Source: Clostridiaceae bacterium UBA5444 (lineage in GTDB: Bacteria; Bacillota; Clostridia; Clostridiales; Oxobacteraceae). From it: 64,000 bases of DNA. Location of the stretch: positions 46,521-110,520 of the forward strand of contig DIRE01000061.1 of assembly GCA_002426575.1 (NCBI GenBank), given 5' to 3'. The translations under genes were made by a program, and so were the position numbers. Of this stretch, positions 36,875-48,808 are shown one piece after another (within the stretch, counting starts at the first letter, position 1; each line of letters begins with the position of its first letter). Under the pieces are notes generated by a model. It searched no databases, was not told the DNA's origin, and saw only the letters and a program-made list of their open reading frames with translations.

Positions 36875-38035
36875 ATGAAGAATATATCTATTTTAGGATC
36901 AACTGGTTCTATAGGAACACAGGCACTTGATGTAATTAGAAATAATAGAGATGAATTTAGAGTAGTGGGTCTTAGTACAAATAAAAATATTGATTTATTG
37001 TATGAGCAGATAAATGAATTTAAGCCTTTATATGTTGCAGCTATGGATGATACATCTTGCGATTTACTAAAAGCCAAACTTATTGGAAAGAATATTCAAG
37101 TATACTCTGGAATTGATGGACTATCAAAAATAGCAGAAAGCAATGAGACAGATATTCTTTTAACTGCAGTTGTAGGAATGGTTGGGCTTATACCTACGTT
37201 AAAAGCTATAGAAAAAGAAAAGACAATAGCTCTTGCAAATAAGGAAACACTTGTATCAGGAGGATATGTTATAAATGAGGCATTAAAGAGGCATAATTCC
37301 ACTATAATACCTGTTGATAGTGAACACTGCGCAATACATCAATGCCTTTCATGCTCAGAAGATTATAATGGCCTTGATGTAAACAAATTAATTATTACAG
37401 CATCTGGGGGGCCTTTTAGAGGGAAAAAGAAGGATGAACTATTAAATGTAACACCTGAAATGGCATTAAAGCATCCAAACTGGAATATGGGAAAGAAAAT
37501 TTCTATTGATTCTGCAACACTTATGAATAAAGGCCTTGAGGTTATTGAGGCTCATTGGCTTTTTAATATGGATTTTGACAAAATAGATGTGATTGTACAC
37601 CCTCAGAGTATTATACATTCTATGGTAGAATATATTGATGGAGCAATTATTGCACAACTTGGTGTTGCAGATATGAGGACTCCTATATTATATGCTCTGT
37701 CTTATCCTAAAAGATTAAAAACTAATATAGAGCATCTAGATCTTTTAAAGAACAGGAACCTAACCTTTGAGGAGCCAGATATAGAAACCTTTAGATGCTT
37801 GCATCTTGCATATGAGGCAGGAAAAGTCGGAGGAACAATGCCTTCAGTATTAAATGCAGCTAATGAAGCCTGCGTAGATTTATTTTTGAAAGGTACTATT
37901 AAATTTACTGAAATACCATATATTATAGAGGATACCATGATGAAGCACAAAAATGTATTATATCCTAATCTTGATGATATAATAGAGGCAGATAAACAGA
38001 CAAGACAACAAGTATATAAAGGTTTGAGGTGGTAA
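36875..38035 (+). CDS. dxr: 1-deoxy-D-xylulose 5-phosphate reductoisomerase
   Basis: Dxr makes methylerythritol phosphate, the committed step of the MEP isoprenoid pathway. The 386-residue protein has ISILGSTGSIGTQALDVI (NADPH site), ALANKETLVSGG, VDSEHCAIHQCL, the flexible loop with ASGGPFRGK, and DSATLMNKGLEVIEAH. Together with ispG two genes downstream it places two steps of the MEP pathway here. Its start lies 6 bases after the permease gene. Confidence 0.97.
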   Translation: MKNISILGSTGSIGTQALDVIRNNRDEFRVVGLSTNKNIDLLYEQINEFKPLYVAAMDDTSCDLLKAKLIGKNIQVYSGIDGLSKIAESNETDILLTAVVGMVGLIPTLKAIEKEKTIALANKETLVSGGYVINEALKRHNSTIIPVDSEHCAIHQCLSCSEDYNGLDVNKLIITASGGPFRGKKKDELLNVTPEMALKHPNWNMGKKISIDSATLMNKGLEVIEAHWLFNMDFDKIDVIVHPQSIIHSMVEYIDGAIIAQLGVADMRTPILYALSYPKRLKTNIEHLDLLKNRNLTFEEPDIETFRCLHLAYEAGKVGGTMPSVLNAANEACVDLFLKGTIKFTEIPYIIEDTMMKHKNVLYPNLDDIIEADKQTRQQVYKGLRW

Positions 38036-38039
38036 AAAT

Positions 38040-39074
38040 ATGGTTACTGCGTTAGCGGTTCTATTTGTATTTGGATTATTAATAATAGGTCATGAATTTG
38101 GACATTTTATAATAGCTAAAATATCAGGTGTAAAGGTTATGGAGTTTTCATTTGGTATGGGTCCAGCTTTGCTTAAGTTTGGAAAGGGAGAAACGGAATA
38201 TGCATGGAGAGCATTTCCTATAGGTGGATTTGTTAGAATGCTTGGGGAAGAAGAGGAAGATAATGATCCAAGATCATTTAGCATGAAACCTACACCAGTT
38301 AAAATGGCAATTATTGCTGCAGGCCCTATTATGAATATGATTATAGCTATAATAATATTTGCTATTATTTCCATGTCTGCAGGCTATTTAAAGCCAGTAG
38401 TAAGTGACTATGCAAAGCCTGTAAAGATTGAAGATGTAGAAACCTACCCTGCAAAAGAAGCAGGCGTTATGGTAGGAGATAAAATAGTAAAAGCAAATGG
38501 TAAGACAATTCATATTTACGATGATTTTTTGATGTTTATGATGAAAAACGGGGGAACCCCTTTTGATTTAACCGTAAACAGGGGAGGAAAAGATGTAGAT
38601 TTAAAAGTAAATCCTGTATATAGTAAAGAGGATGGAAGATATTTAGTTGGCATAATGGTAACGCCAGAGAAGGCAGGCTTATTAGAAGGACTTCAATATG
38701 GCGCTTTAAAGTCTTGGACACTTGTTAAGGAAATGGGGGGCTTTTTTAAAGACCTAGCAGCTGGTAAAGCTTCCTCAGATGATGTAAGTGGCCCTGTTGG
38801 AATAATAAAGATTACGGGTGATGTTGCACATCAAGGTTTTGGTAGTTTGCTCATGTTTACTGCATTTTTAAGTGTAAACCTTGCTGTAATGAACCTAATA
38901 CCATTCCCAGCATTAGATGGAGGATGGTTATTGATACTTATAATTGAAGGAATAAGAAGGAAAAAGCTTGACCCTGATAAAATTGGAGTTCTAAATTTTA
39001 TTGGCTTTGCATTTCTTATGATTTTAGTTGTAATTGTTACTTTTAAAGATGTTGCTAGACTCAATATATTTTAG
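38040..39074 (+). CDS. rseP: RIP metalloprotease RseP
   Basis: A site-2 intramembrane zinc protease. The 344-residue protein has the HEFGH zinc motif in the first helix (LLIIGHEFGHFIIAK), a PDZ domain in the middle (about 120-200, with AKEAGVMVGDKIVKANG), and the second zinc ligand in NLIPFPALDGGW in the third helix. It starts 4 bases after dxr. In Firmicutes this protein processes membrane-bound anti-sigma factors and peptide signals. Confidence 0.95.
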   Translation: MVTALAVLFVFGLLIIGHEFGHFIIAKISGVKVMEFSFGMGPALLKFGKGETEYAWRAFPIGGFVRMLGEEEEDNDPRSFSMKPTPVKMAIIAAGPIMNMIIAIIIFAIISMSAGYLKPVVSDYAKPVKIEDVETYPAKEAGVMVGDKIVKANGKTIHIYDDFLMFMMKNGGTPFDLTVNRGGKDVDLKVNPVYSKEDGRYLVGIMVTPEKAGLLEGLQYGALKSWTLVKEMGGFFKDLAAGKASSDDVSGPVGIIKITGDVAHQGFGSLLMFTAFLSVNLAVMNLIPFPALDGGWLLILIIEGIRRKKLDPDKIGVLNFIGFAFLMILVVIVTFKDVARLNIF

Positions 39075-39085
39075 ATGGTGATTAA

Positions 39086-40135
39086 ATGGAGAGGAAAAAA
39101 ACAAAAAAGATTAAGCTAGGAAACATTTATGTTGGGGGAGATAGCCCAATAACCGTACAATCTATGACAAATACTGATACAAGGGATGCTATATCCACTA
39201 TAAATCAGATAAATAGGCTTGAAGAAGCAAAATGTGACATAATAAGAATAGCTGTTCCAGATATGGAAGCTGCAGGGGTTATAAAGGAAATTAAGGCAAA
39301 GGTAAAAATACCTATTGTTGCAGATATACATTATGACTATAGACTTGCATTAAAGTCTATAGAAAATGGTGTGGATGCGGTAAGAATAAATCCAGGGAAT
39401 ATAGGAAGCCAAGAAAAAGTAAAAGCGGTAGTGGATGCTGCAAAATATAATGGAGTACCAATAAGGATAGGTGTAAATTCAGGTTCTCTAGATAAAAGGC
39501 TTCTAGAAAAGTATAACCATGTAAGTTCTAAAGCCCTTGTTGAAAGTGCAATGGAGCATGTCAAAATATTGGAAGGCCTGAACTTTTTCGATATAGCCAT
39601 ATCCATAAAATCATCAGATGTGGTTATGATGATAGAATCTTATAGGCTTATATCTGAAACGGTTGATTATCCCCTTCACCTTGGGGTTACTGAGGCAGGC
39701 CCTATAATGAAAGGAACCATAAAATCCTCAATTGGAATAGGGACGCTTTTAGCGGAAGGTATAGGAGACACTATAAGGGTTTCTTTAACAGGTGATCCCA
39801 TAGAAGAGGTTAAAGTAGGAAGAGAAATATTAAAATCTATGGGTTATATAAAAGAAGGAATAGATATTGTATCATGCCCAACCTGTGGAAGGTGTCAAAT
39901 AGATTTATTCAGCATAGTTAATCAGGCTGAGGAAAGATTAAAAGGTAATAATAAAAATATAAAAATAGCTATTATGGGCTGTGCAGTAAATGGCCCGGGA
40001 GAGGCTAGAGAGGCAGACATTGGAATTGCGGGAGGCAAAGGGGAAGGCCTCATCTTCAAAAAAGGAAAAATAATTAAAAAAGTACCTGAAGATAAACTAC
40101 TAGATGAGCTTATCCGCGAAATTGATAAAATCTAA
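39086..40135 (+). CDS. ispG: 4-hydroxy-3-methylbut-2-enyl diphosphate synthase IspG
   Basis: IspG is the iron-sulfur enzyme for the penultimate step of the MEP pathway. The 349-residue protein has the TIM-barrel start VGGDSPITVQSMTNTDTRD, VRINPGNIG, and the C-terminal 4Fe-4S domain with SCPTCGRCQ and MGCAVNGPGEAREAD supplying the three cysteines. It starts 11 bases after rseP and ends the isoprenoid gene run. Confidence 0.97.
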   Translation: MERKKTKKIKLGNIYVGGDSPITVQSMTNTDTRDAISTINQINRLEEAKCDIIRIAVPDMEAAGVIKEIKAKVKIPIVADIHYDYRLALKSIENGVDAVRINPGNIGSQEKVKAVVDAAKYNGVPIRIGVNSGSLDKRLLEKYNHVSSKALVESAMEHVKILEGLNFFDIAISIKSSDVVMMIESYRLISETVDYPLHLGVTEAGPIMKGTIKSSIGIGTLLAEGIGDTIRVSLTGDPIEEVKVGREILKSMGYIKEGIDIVSCPTCGRCQIDLFSIVNQAEERLKGNNKNIKIAIMGCAVNGPGEAREADIGIAGGKGEGLIFKKGKIIKKVPEDKLLDELIREIDKI

Positions 40136-40155
40136 TATTATTATAAAATAAGGGG

Positions 40156-40199
40156 AAAATAGAACGGGGCTTAATTTAAGTCTTTCTGTTCTATTTTTT
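40156..40199 (+). terminator. Hairpin terminator between ispG and polC
   Basis: AAAATAGAAC (40156-40165) pairs with GTTCTATTTT (40188-40197), followed by TT. The loop is 22 bases. Confidence 0.75.
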
Positions 40200-40229
40200 G
40201 GTAAGCATATAACCATCGGAGGTTGAGAT

Positions 40230-43200
40230 ATGAGCAAAAATTTAATAGATTTATTATCTACTGATAATGTAGAAAATAAATTCATATCTGCAATTAAGGA
40301 TATAAAAATAGAAAAGGTAATTGCAAAAAAGGAAGAAAAGGAATGGAACATTTATTTAAAATCAGAAAACTACATAGATCAAAATACTGTAGACTATGTT
40401 AAAAAAACCTTAAATAAGAAGTATGATTTAGCTAATAAAATAAGAATAATCCCACCAGAGGGTAATATACAAAATTCAAATAAAGATAATAAAATAACCC
40501 TTGAATATATAGATAATAACTATATGGACAATATAATTAGCTATTTATCAGATAAGATTCCTTTTATAGGGGGATGGATTAGGAACTCTAAAAGAACAAT
40601 AAAAGGGGACAGATATATATTCACATTTTGCAATAGCTTTGGAACTGAATTTTTAAAATCAAAGCGTTTTGAAGAATTATTAGAGGAACATATATATAAT
40701 AATTATGGGGTAAAAGCCAAAGTAGGGCTTGAGTGTAAAAATGAAGAAGAAAACAATGAAAAGTATCTTGACGAAAAGGAATCTGAAGACATTAAAATGG
40801 TATCAGAGCTTATAACTAATCCTCCAGATATAAATAATAACTCATCCTTAGTAAAAGAAAATAGTAAAAGCTCATACATAATTGGAAAAAGGGTTGATGC
40901 AGGGATTACTTCTATTAGTGAAATAAATGAGCTCTCAGGTAAAGTAACTATAGAGGGAGATGCTTTCAGTTCTAAAATTATAGAAACTAAATCAGGAAGA
41001 ACAATAGTATGCTTTAATGTAACAGACTATGATAACTCTATAACAGTTAAAGTCTTTCCCAATGAAAAAGAAAGCGATTCTGTAAAACTTAGAATAAAAG
41101 ACGGTTCACACTTTATAGTAAGGGGAGAAGCATCCTTTGACAAATATGCAAGAGAAGTAGTCCTATTAGGGTCAGATATATTAGAAACGCAAGCTCTCAT
41201 AAGGGAAGATAAATCTAAAGAAAAGCGTGTTGAATTACATCTTCATACACAAATGAGCTCCATGGATGGATTAACACCTGCAAAAGATTTAGTTAAAATG
41301 GCTGCAAAATGGGGTCATAAAGCTATAGCCATAACAGACCATGGAGTTGTACAAGCTTTTCCAGAAGCTGCTGTAACGGCCAAAAAATATGGTATCAAGG
41401 TAATATATGGAGTGGAGGCATACTTAGTTTATGATAGTGAGCCCATAGTAGAAAGTGCAGATGAATCATCTATTGATAATGAATATGTAGCCTTAGATAT
41501 TGAAACTACAGGACTTTCAAACACAGTAGATAGGATAACTGAAATAGGTGCAGTAAGGATAAAGGGCGGAGAAGTTGTTGATAGATTCAATGAATTGATC
41601 AATCCTGAGATACCAATACCTGAAAAAATAATTAACCTAACAGGTATAACAAATGAAATGGTAAATGATAAGCCTACAATAGATGAAGTCTTGCCTAGGT
41701 TTATTGAATTTATAAAGGATAGTCCCCTAGTTGCCCATAATGCTAAATTTGATATGGGTTTCATTAAAAGAAATGCAAATAAGATGGGTTACCCTGTAAA
41801 CAATATTGTAATAGATACACTGGTATTGTCACGTATACTTTTTCCAAAGCTTAAAAAGTATAAGCTAGATGTAGTGGCAAAGCATCTTAATGTTAGCCTT
41901 GAAAATCACCATAGGGCAGAGGATGATGCCCTATGTGCGGGACTTATATATTCAAAATGTATTGATATGTTAAAAGAAAAAGGAGCAAACACCCTCTCCG
42001 ATATAAACACTATTTTTGCAGGAAAACAGGATATAAAGAAGATGAATACGTATCATACTGTTATTCTTGTAAAAAACTATGAAGGACTTTTAAATCTTTA
42101 TAAATTAATTTCTATGGCCCATTTAGATTATTATTATAGAAAGCCTAGAATACCTAAAAGCCTATTAGAACAATATAGAGAAGGGCTAATTATAGGTTCA
42201 GGATGTGAGGCGGGGCTATTATTTAGAGAGATTTTAAAAGGAGCAGATGATAACGAAATAAAAGATATTGTAAGATTTTACGACTATCTTGAAATACAGC
42301 CAATAGGCAATAATGAATTCTTAGTAAGAAACAATACGGTAGACAATGACGAATCTCTAAGGAATATAAATAGAGAGATAGTTAAACTTGGGAAAAAGTA
42401 CAATAAGCCTGTAGTAGCAACTGGCGATGTACATTTTTTAAATCCTAAAGATGAGGTTTACAGGCGTATACTTATGGCTGGCCAAGGGTATGAAGATGCC
42501 GACTTTCAAGCACCTCTTTACTTTAAAACCACAAATGAGATGCTTGAGGAGTTTTCCTATCTTGGAGAGGATACAGCCTATGAGGTTGTAGTAAAGAATA
42601 CTAATATAATAGCTGACATGGTTGATGATATAAAGCCAATACCTGATGAGACATTCCCTCCTAAAATTGATGGGGCTGAAGAGGATATAAGGAATATGAC
42701 ATTAAATAGGGCTCATGAAATATATGGTGATACTTTGCCAGATATAGTCCATGAGAGGCTTGAGAAGGAATTAAGCTCTATAATAAATAATGGATATGCA
42801 GTGCTCTATTTAATTGCTCAAAAGTTAGTTTATAAATCTGTAAGTGATGGCTATCTAGTAGGCTCTAGGGGCTCTGTTGGTTCATCTTTCGTAGCAACAA
42901 TGTGTGGTATTACTGAGGTAAACCCTTTGCCACCTCATTATGTATGCCCAAATTGTAAACATTCTGAGTTTATTACGGATGGATCTTTTGGCTCTGGTGC
43001 TGATATGCCTGATAAATACTGCCCTAATTGTAATACTAAAATGAAAAAGGATGGCCATGACATACCTTTTGAGGTATTCCTTGGTTTTGAAGGAGATAAG
43101 GAACCAGATATAGACTTAAACTTTTCAGGAGAATATCAGCCAAATGCCCATAAGTATACGGAGGAGCTGTTCGGAAAGGGTCATGTATTTAGGGCTGGTA

Positions 43201-44525
43201 CTATAGGAACTATAGCAGAAAAAACTGCATATGGCTTTGTAAAGAAGTATTTAGAATCAAGACAAATGGTTGTATCCCAAGCTGAGATAGATAGATTAAC
43301 TATAGGATGTACTGGCGTAAAAAGAACTACTGGGCAGCATCCTGGCGGGGTTATGGTTGTACCAAGGGATAATGAGATATATCAGTTTACTCCAATACAG
43401 CATCCCGCAGATGATTCTAAATCAGAAATTATAACCACCCATTTTGATTATCATTCAATAAGCGGAAGGCTTTTAAAGCTTGATATACTTGGCCATGATG
43501 ATCCTACAATAATAAGGATGCTTCAAGATTTAACTGGTATTGATCCAACTAAAATACCTCTTGGGGATGAAAAGGTTATGAGCCTTTTTACTTCTCCTAA
43601 GGCTCTAGGCGTAACAAAGGAAGATATAAATTGCGAAGTCGGGACTTTAGGCCTGCCTGAGTTTGGAACAAAGTTTGTAAGACAAATGCTTGTAGATACA
43701 CAACCTAAAACCTTTGCAGAACTAGTAAGAATAAGCGGACTGTCTCATGGTACAGATGTATGGCTAAATAATGCTCAAAGTTTAATAAAGGATGGTACGG
43801 CAACCTTAAATGAAGTTATATCTACAAGAGATGATATAATGCTTTACCTCATTCAAAAGGGTGTTAAGCCAAAGCTCTCCTTTACTATAATGGAGAAGGT
43901 TAGAAAAGGTAAAGGGCTTAAAGAAGAGGATATAGCTGAAATGAAAAACAACAATGTGCCTGATTGGTATATAGAATCATGTAAAAAGATAAAATACATG
44001 TTTCCAAAAGGTCATGCTGTGGCTTATGTTATGATGGCAGTAAGAATTGCTTATTTTAAAGTATATTATCCATTAGCGTATTATGCAGCATATTTTACTG
44101 TACGTGCAGATGAATTTGATGCTAATATTGTAATTAACGATGAGAAAACCATAAGAGGCAAGATTAAACAAATAGAGAGCCTTGGAAATGGTGCAACACA
44201 AAAGGACAAAGGGCTGCTTACTGTTCTTGAAATAGTACTTGAGATGAAAAAGAGAGGGCTTAATTTCCACAAAGTTGATATATATGAATCTGATCCAGTA
44301 AAGTTTTTAATAAAGGATAATGCACTTTTACCTCCCCTAAATAGCCTACAAGGGCTTGGGGATACTGCTGCAAAAAGTATTGCAAAGGAGAGAGTGTGTG
44401 GCAAGTTTATATCCATGGAGGATTTAAGGGATAGGGCAAAGGTATCTAAGACGGTTATTGAGATATTAAAGGATCATGGCTGCTTAAATGGTATACCAGA
44501 AAGCAATCAGCTAACCTTATTTTAA
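40230..44525 (+). CDS. polC: DNA polymerase III PolC-type alpha subunit
   Basis: PolC is the replicative polymerase of low-GC Gram-positives, with built-in proofreading. The 1431 residues comprise an N-terminal domain, an OB-fold (about 215-320), the PHP domain ([24 protein letters not shown]), a DnaQ-like exonuclease inserted in PHP ([33 protein letters not shown]), then the polymerase palm ([15 protein letters not shown] and [13 protein letters not shown] with catalytic acids), a CPNCKH..CPNC zinc motif and the C-terminal beta-binding part ending NQLTLF. ATG follows CGGAGGTTGA. Confidence 0.97.
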   Translation: MSKNLIDLLSTDNVENKFISAIKDIKIEKVIAKKEEKEWNIYLKSENYIDQNTVDYVKKTLNKKYDLANKIRIIPPEGNIQNSNKDNKITLEYIDNNYMDNIISYLSDKIPFIGGWIRNSKRTIKGDRYIFTFCNSFGTEFLKSKRFEELLEEHIYNNYGVKAKVGLECKNEEENNEKYLDEKESEDIKMVSELITNPPDINNNSSLVKENSKSSYIIGKRVDAGITSISEINELSGKVTIEGDAFSSKIIETKSGRTIVCFNVTDYDNSITVKVFPNEKESDSVKLRIKDGSHFIVRGEASFDKYAREVVLLGSDILETQALIREDKSKEKRVELHLHTQMSSMDGLTPAKDLVKMAAKWGHKAIAITDHGVVQAFPEAAVTAKKYGIKVIYGVEAYLVYDSEPIVESADESSIDNEYVALDIETTGLSNTVDRITEIGAVRIKGGEVVDRFNELINPEIPIPEKIINLTGITNEMVNDKPTIDEVLPRFIEFIKDSPLVAHNAKFDMGFIKRNANKMGYPVNNIVIDTLVLSRILFPKLKKYKLDVVAKHLNVSLENHHRAEDDALCAGLIYSKCIDMLKEKGANTLSDINTIFAGKQDIKKMNTYHTVILVKNYEGLLNLYKLISMAHLDYYYRKPRIPKSLLEQYREGLIIGSGCEAGLLFREILKGADDNEIKDIVRFYDYLEIQPIGNNEFLVRNNTVDNDESLRNINREIVKLGKKYNKPVVATGDVHFLNPKDEVYRRILMAGQGYEDADFQAPLYFKTTNEMLEEFSYLGEDTAYEVVVKNTNIIADMVDDIKPIPDETFPPKIDGAEEDIRNMTLNRAHEIYGDTLPDIVHERLEKELSSIINNGYAVLYLIAQKLVYKSVSDGYLVGSRGSVGSSFVATMCGITEVNPLPPHYVCPNCKHSEFITDGSFGSGADMPDKYCPNCNTKMKKDGHDIPFEVFLGFEGDKEPDIDLNFSGEYQPNAHKYTEELFGKGHVFRAGTIGTIAEKTAYGFVKKYLESRQMVVSQAEIDRLTIGCTGVKRTTGQHPGGVMVVPRDNEIYQFTPIQHPADDSKSEIITTHFDYHSISGRLLKLDILGHDDPTIIRMLQDLTGIDPTKIPLGDEKVMSLFTSPKALGVTKEDINCEVGTLGLPEFGTKFVRQMLVDTQPKTFAELVRISGLSHGTDVWLNNAQSLIKDGTATLNEVISTRDDIMLYLIQKGVKPKLSFTIMEKVRKGKGLKEEDIAEMKNNNVPDWYIESCKKIKYMFPKGHAVAYVMMAVRIAYFKVYYPLAYYAAYFTVRADEFDANIVINDEKTIRGKIKQIESLGNGATQKDKGLLTVLEIVLEMKKRGLNFHKVDIYESDPVKFLIKDNALLPPLNSLQGLGDTAAKSIAKERVCGKFISMEDLRDRAKVSKTVIEILKDHGCLNGIPESNQLTLF

Positions 44526-44593
44526 ACTTGTAAAGTAAGTAGTCAAGTGGTATAATTACACTGTATTTGACGAGAATATTTTTATCACATTTA

Positions 44594-44625
44594 AAAAGAG
44601 TGGGTTATGCCCACTCTTTAATATT
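44594..44625 (+). terminator. Hairpin terminator after polC
   Basis: AAAGAGTGGG (44595-44604) pairs with CCCACTCTTT (44610-44619) around TTATG, followed by AATATT. A TATAAT box lies at 44551-44556 ahead of it, with no good -35. Confidence 0.8.
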
Positions 44626-44783
44626 ACCATTATGAAATTATGAGTAGAGCATGGATTTCAATAAACTTACAATGAATACTAATAAATATATATATGAGCA
44701 TAATATATGTAAAAAACTAAGTACATATAAAACAATAAAGGAATAAAAAAATAAAAGGGCGAAAAAGTAAAAGGAGGAGCTTT

Positions 44784-45245
44784 ATGGCTAAAAGAAAAGT
44801 TGAAGAAGTTGTAGAAGAGATGGTGAGGCCAATTACAGAGGCCTTGTCTTTAGAACTTATTGATGTAGAGTATAAAAAAGAAGGCAAAAATTATGTACTC
44901 AGAATAATAATTGATAAACCAAATGGAATAACTATAGACGATTGTGAGAACGTAAGCAGAGAGGTAGATCAAAAACTTGATGAATTAGACCCTATAGAAA
45001 ATAGCTATAATTTAGAAGTTCAATCACCTGGCGAAATGAGTTTAAAAAAGGACAGGGAATTTGAATATTTTAAAGGAAGAGAAGTTGAAGTTAAATTATA
45101 TGAGGCCATTGATGGTAAGAAAACATTTGAAGGTGTATTATTAGGCCTTTTTGATGGCATTGTAAAAATTAAGTCCTTAAGTGGTGATGTTTTAGAATTT
45201 TCAAAAGAATGTACTGCCAATGTTAAGTTAAAAATTAGATTTTAA
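44784..45245 (+). CDS. rimP: Ribosome maturation factor RimP
   Basis: RimP assists early 30S assembly. The 153-residue protein has LSLELIDVEYKKEGKNYVLRIIIDKPNGITIDDCENVSRE and NLEVQSPGEMSLKKDREF, where most members have a LEVSSPG-like motif. ATG follows AAGGAGGAG. It is the first gene of the rimP-nusA-ylxR-infB-rbfA run. Confidence 0.96.
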   Translation: MAKRKVEEVVEEMVRPITEALSLELIDVEYKKEGKNYVLRIIIDKPNGITIDDCENVSREVDQKLDELDPIENSYNLEVQSPGEMSLKKDREFEYFKGREVEVKLYEAIDGKKTFEGVLLGLFDGIVKIKSLSGDVLEFSKECTANVKLKIRF

Positions 45246-45258
45246 GGGGGAACGGATA

Positions 45259-46314
45259 ATGAATGGAGATTTTAATGAGGCAGTTTTGCAGATAGGCAAA
45301 GAGAAGGGTATTGATAAAGCAGTGCTTATAGACGCTCTTGAAGCTGCTCTTATCTCTGCATATAAGAAAAATTTTGGCTCAGCTCAAAATGTAAAAATAA
45401 CAATAAACGATGAAACAGGCGAAGTACATGTATATGCGCAAAAGAAGGTAGTTGATGTTGTAGAAGATGATTTACTCGAAATAAACATAGATAGCGCAAA
45501 AGAGATTAGTAAAAAGTATCAAATAGATGATATAGTAGATATTGAAGTTACACCCAAAAAGTTTGGAAGAATTGCGGCTCAGACTGCTAAACAGGTTGTA
45601 GTTCAAAAGATAAGGGAAGCAGAAAGAGGCATAATATACGATGAATTTGTGAGCAAAGAAAGTGACCTAATAAACGGTATTGTGCAAAGAAAAGATAAGC
45701 AAAATGTATATATAGATCTAGGCAAAACAGAGGCAGTACTTGGACTTAGCGAGCAGATGCCTGGGGAAACATATAATTTTGGAGATAGACTTAAGCTATA
45801 TATAGTAGAGGTTAAAAAAACCACTAAAGGACCACAAATTATAGTATCAAGAACACATCCAGGACTTGTGAAGAGATTGTTTGAGCTTGAGGTTCCAGAG
45901 ATATTTCAAGGTATAGTTGAAATAAAGAGTATTGCAAGGGAAGCAGGATCAAGAACAAAAATTGCTGTACATTCAGTTGATGAAAATGTTGATCCTACGG
46001 GAGCATGTATAGGGTCTAAAGGAACAAGAGTTCAGGCAATTGTAGATGAACTTAAAGGTGAAAAGGTTGATGTAATAAAGTGGAGTAAAGTACCTGAGGA
46101 GTTTATAGCTAGTGCCCTAAGCCCTGCAAAAGTACTAAATGTTGAGCTATTTGAAGATGAAAGATGTGCAAGGGTTGTAGTTGCAGACTATCAACTTTCT
46201 CTAGCCATAGGTAAAGAGGGGCAGAATGCAAGATTAGCAGCAAAACTTACTGGTTGGAAAATAGACATAAAAAGCGAATCCCAGGTGAAAGATACAGAAA
46301 ATATAATTGAATAA
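45259..46314 (+). CDS. nusA: Transcription termination/antitermination protein NusA
   Basis: NusA controls pausing, termination and antitermination. The 351-residue protein has the N-terminal RNA polymerase-binding domain (DKAVLIDALEAALISAYKKN), an S1 domain (about 130-200, INGIVQRKDKQNVYIDLG) and two KH domains (DPTGACIGSKGTRVQAI and LAIGKEGQNARLAAKLTG). It ends shortly after KH2 and lacks the acidic repeats of the E. coli protein, as in other Firmicutes. Confidence 0.97.
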   Translation: MNGDFNEAVLQIGKEKGIDKAVLIDALEAALISAYKKNFGSAQNVKITINDETGEVHVYAQKKVVDVVEDDLLEINIDSAKEISKKYQIDDIVDIEVTPKKFGRIAAQTAKQVVVQKIREAERGIIYDEFVSKESDLINGIVQRKDKQNVYIDLGKTEAVLGLSEQMPGETYNFGDRLKLYIVEVKKTTKGPQIIVSRTHPGLVKRLFELEVPEIFQGIVEIKSIAREAGSRTKIAVHSVDENVDPTGACIGSKGTRVQAIVDELKGEKVDVIKWSKVPEEFIASALSPAKVLNVELFEDERCARVVVADYQLSLAIGKEGQNARLAAKLTGWKIDIKSESQVKDTENIIE

Positions 46315-46329
46315 TGAAGGAGGGGTTCT

Positions 46330-46599
46330 ATGGTAAAGAAAAGAAAGATACCGCTTAGGAAATGTCTTGGATGTCAAGAGATGAAGCCTAAAAAGGAACT
46401 TATTAGAATAGTAAAAACAGCAGAAAACGGTGATATAAAGGTTGATTTAACTGGTAAGGTATCAGGCCGCGGTGCATATATATGCAAAAACAGTGGGTGC
46501 CTTGAAAAAGCATACAAGGCTAAAAGGATAGAAAAGGCCTTAGAAGGAAGCATATCTGCTGATGTATATGAATTATTAAAAGAGGAGATAGAAAAATAA
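46330..46599 (+). CDS. ylxR: YlxR family RNA-binding protein
   Basis: An 89-residue protein with the family motif RKCLGCQEMKPKKELIRIVK and SGRGAYICKNSGCLEKAYK. The fold carries a basic RNA-binding surface; the family lies between nusA and infB in most Firmicutes. The L7Ae-like gene ylxQ, which usually follows, is absent here. Confidence 0.92.
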   Translation: MVKKRKIPLRKCLGCQEMKPKKELIRIVKTAENGDIKVDLTGKVSGRGAYICKNSGCLEKAYKAKRIEKALEGSISADVYELLKEEIEK

Positions 46600-46663
46600 A
46601 ACTAAAAATATGTCAAAGGTGGTACGGAATATGTTACGATAAGAAAACACGGGGGTGGACAAT

Positions 46664-48787
46664 TTGTCAAAAATGAGGATATATGAATTAGCCAAGGAGC
46701 TAGATGTTACAAGCAAAGAAATAATTGAATTACTTAAAGAATTTGATTTTAGTGTAAAAAATCATATGAGTGTTGTAGAAGGTGAAGCTTTAGATTTAGT
46801 AAAGGAATACTATGAAGAAAAATTGCCCAATGGGGAAAAAAGTAATGTAGAAGACCCTGATAAAAAGGTTGAAAGTATAGATGAAGATGAGGAGTTAGAT
46901 AAAATAGTACCTATTAAAAAGCTAAAAGAAGTAAAAAATAAAAATGCCGGGAATAAGAAACAAAGAAAGCCAAAATACAATAATGAAGCCGTAGACGATG
47001 AAAAAAATGAAAATGCAGCTAAAGCTAATAATGTAAAAAGTGTAGAGCTAGAGGATAGATTGACCGTAAAACAGCTAGCTGAAAAACTTGGTAAGCCATC
47101 CGCAGATATTATAAAAAAATTAATATTAAAGGGAATTATGGCAAATATTAATCATGAATTAGAATTTGACGTTGCAAAAGAAATAGCTGCTGGTTATGGT
47201 ATAGAGGTTTCAAAGAAGGAAGAAAAGAACTTTGAAGAGATAGTTATAAATGATTTCCAAGATAAAGAGGAAGATCTAATACCTCGCCCTCCTGTAATTA
47301 CAATAATGGGCCATGTAGACCATGGTAAGACTTCACTGCTTGATGCTATAAGACAAACCCATGTGACAAATCAGGAAGCTGGAGGTATAACTCAGCACAT
47401 AGGTGCCTATACGGTACACGTAAGAGGGGAAAAGATAACATTTCTAGATACCCCAGGCCATGAGGCTTTTACATCAATGAGGGCTAGAGGAGCTCAGGCA
47501 ACAGATATAGCAGTACTTGTTGTTGCAGCAGATGATGGTGTTATGCCTCAAACAATTGAAGCTATAAACCATGCAAAGGCGGCTAATGTACCTATAGTTG
47601 TTGCAATAAACAAAATAGATAAGCCAACTGCAAACCCTGATAGAGTAATGCAGGAGTTAACAGAATATGAACTTGTCCCAGAATCTTGGGGCGGGGATAC
47701 AATTTGTGTACCCGTGTCTGCAAAAACTAAAGAGGGTATAGATAATCTTCTTGAGATGCTGCTTCTTGTTGCTGAAATGAGAGAGCTTAAAGCAAATCCA
47801 AATAGGCTTGCAAATGGAATAGTTATTGAATCTAGGCTTGATAAAGGCCTTGGACCTGTAGCTTCTGTTCTTGTGAAAAATGGAACTTTAAAAATAGGAG
47901 ACTCTATAATTGCAGGAACAAACTATGGTAGAGTAAGGGCAATGTTTGATGACAAGGGCAAAAAAATAAAATCAGCAGGACCATCAATACCTGTGGAAGT
48001 ATTAGGATTCAATGAAGTTCCAGACGCAGGAGATATAGTTTATGCAGTGCAGGACGAAAAATCTGCAAGACAGGTTGCTGAAAAGAGGATAGCTGAAAAT
48101 AGAAATAAAATGATAGTAGAGCCTCATACAGTTTCTCTTGAGGGCTTATTTAGCCAAATACAAGAAGGAAAGATAAAAGAGCTTAATATTATTGTCAAGG
48201 CTGATGTTCATGGATCAGTAGAAGCACTTAAACAATCCCTTGAAAAAATGTCTAATGAAGATGTAAAGGTTAGAGTTATACATGGAGGGGTGGGTGCAAT
48301 TACTGAGACAGATGTTTCTCTTGCGTCTGCATCTAATGCTGTTATAATTGGCTTTAATGTAAGACCGGATACAAATGCAAGAATAATAGCAGAGAAAGAA
48401 AATGTAGATATAAAGACATATAGGGTTATATATGAAGCAATCGATGCTATACAGTCTGCTATGAACGGCATGCTTGAACCTGAATACAAAGAAGTTATAC
48501 ATGGAAGAGCTGAAGTTAGGCAAACATTTAAAGCTTCAAGTGTTGGAACTATAGCAGGTTGTTATGTTACAGAAGGAAAAATAACAAGAAATAGTGATGT
48601 ACGTGTTATAAGAGATGGTATTGTAATTTATGAGGGTGAACTTGCTTCTCTTAAGAGATTTAAGGATGATGCTAAAGAAGTGTTATCAGGGTTTGAATGT
48701 GGACTTAATATAGAAAAGTATAACGATATAAAAGAAGGAGATATTATAGAAGCCTTTGGACAAGAGCAGATAAGTAGAACTATATAA
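46664..48787 (+). CDS. infB: Translation initiation factor IF-2
   Basis: IF-2 brings initiator tRNA to the 30S subunit. With TTG at 46664 the protein has 707 residues. It has the N-terminal IF2N modules ([24 protein letters not shown] and, after an acidic/basic linker, [21 protein letters not shown]), the GTPase domain ([31 protein letters not shown]) and the C-terminal IF2 domains. GTG at 46655 overlaps the GGGGGTGG site, so TTG at 46664 is preferred. Confidence 0.96.
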   Translation: MSKMRIYELAKELDVTSKEIIELLKEFDFSVKNHMSVVEGEALDLVKEYYEEKLPNGEKSNVEDPDKKVESIDEDEELDKIVPIKKLKEVKNKNAGNKKQRKPKYNNEAVDDEKNENAAKANNVKSVELEDRLTVKQLAEKLGKPSADIIKKLILKGIMANINHELEFDVAKEIAAGYGIEVSKKEEKNFEEIVINDFQDKEEDLIPRPPVITIMGHVDHGKTSLLDAIRQTHVTNQEAGGITQHIGAYTVHVRGEKITFLDTPGHEAFTSMRARGAQATDIAVLVVAADDGVMPQTIEAINHAKAANVPIVVAINKIDKPTANPDRVMQELTEYELVPESWGGDTICVPVSAKTKEGIDNLLEMLLLVAEMRELKANPNRLANGIVIESRLDKGLGPVASVLVKNGTLKIGDSIIAGTNYGRVRAMFDDKGKKIKSAGPSIPVEVLGFNEVPDAGDIVYAVQDEKSARQVAEKRIAENRNKMIVEPHTVSLEGLFSQIQEGKIKELNIIVKADVHGSVEALKQSLEKMSNEDVKVRVIHGGVGAITETDVSLASASNAVIIGFNVRPDTNARIIAEKENVDIKTYRVIYEAIDAIQSAMNGMLEPEYKEVIHGRAEVRQTFKASSVGTIAGCYVTEGKITRNSDVRVIRDGIVIYEGELASLKRFKDDAKEVLSGFECGLNIEKYNDIKEGDIIEAFGQEQISRTI

Positions 48788-48808
48788 GGATTGTGAGGTA
48801 CATTTAAA

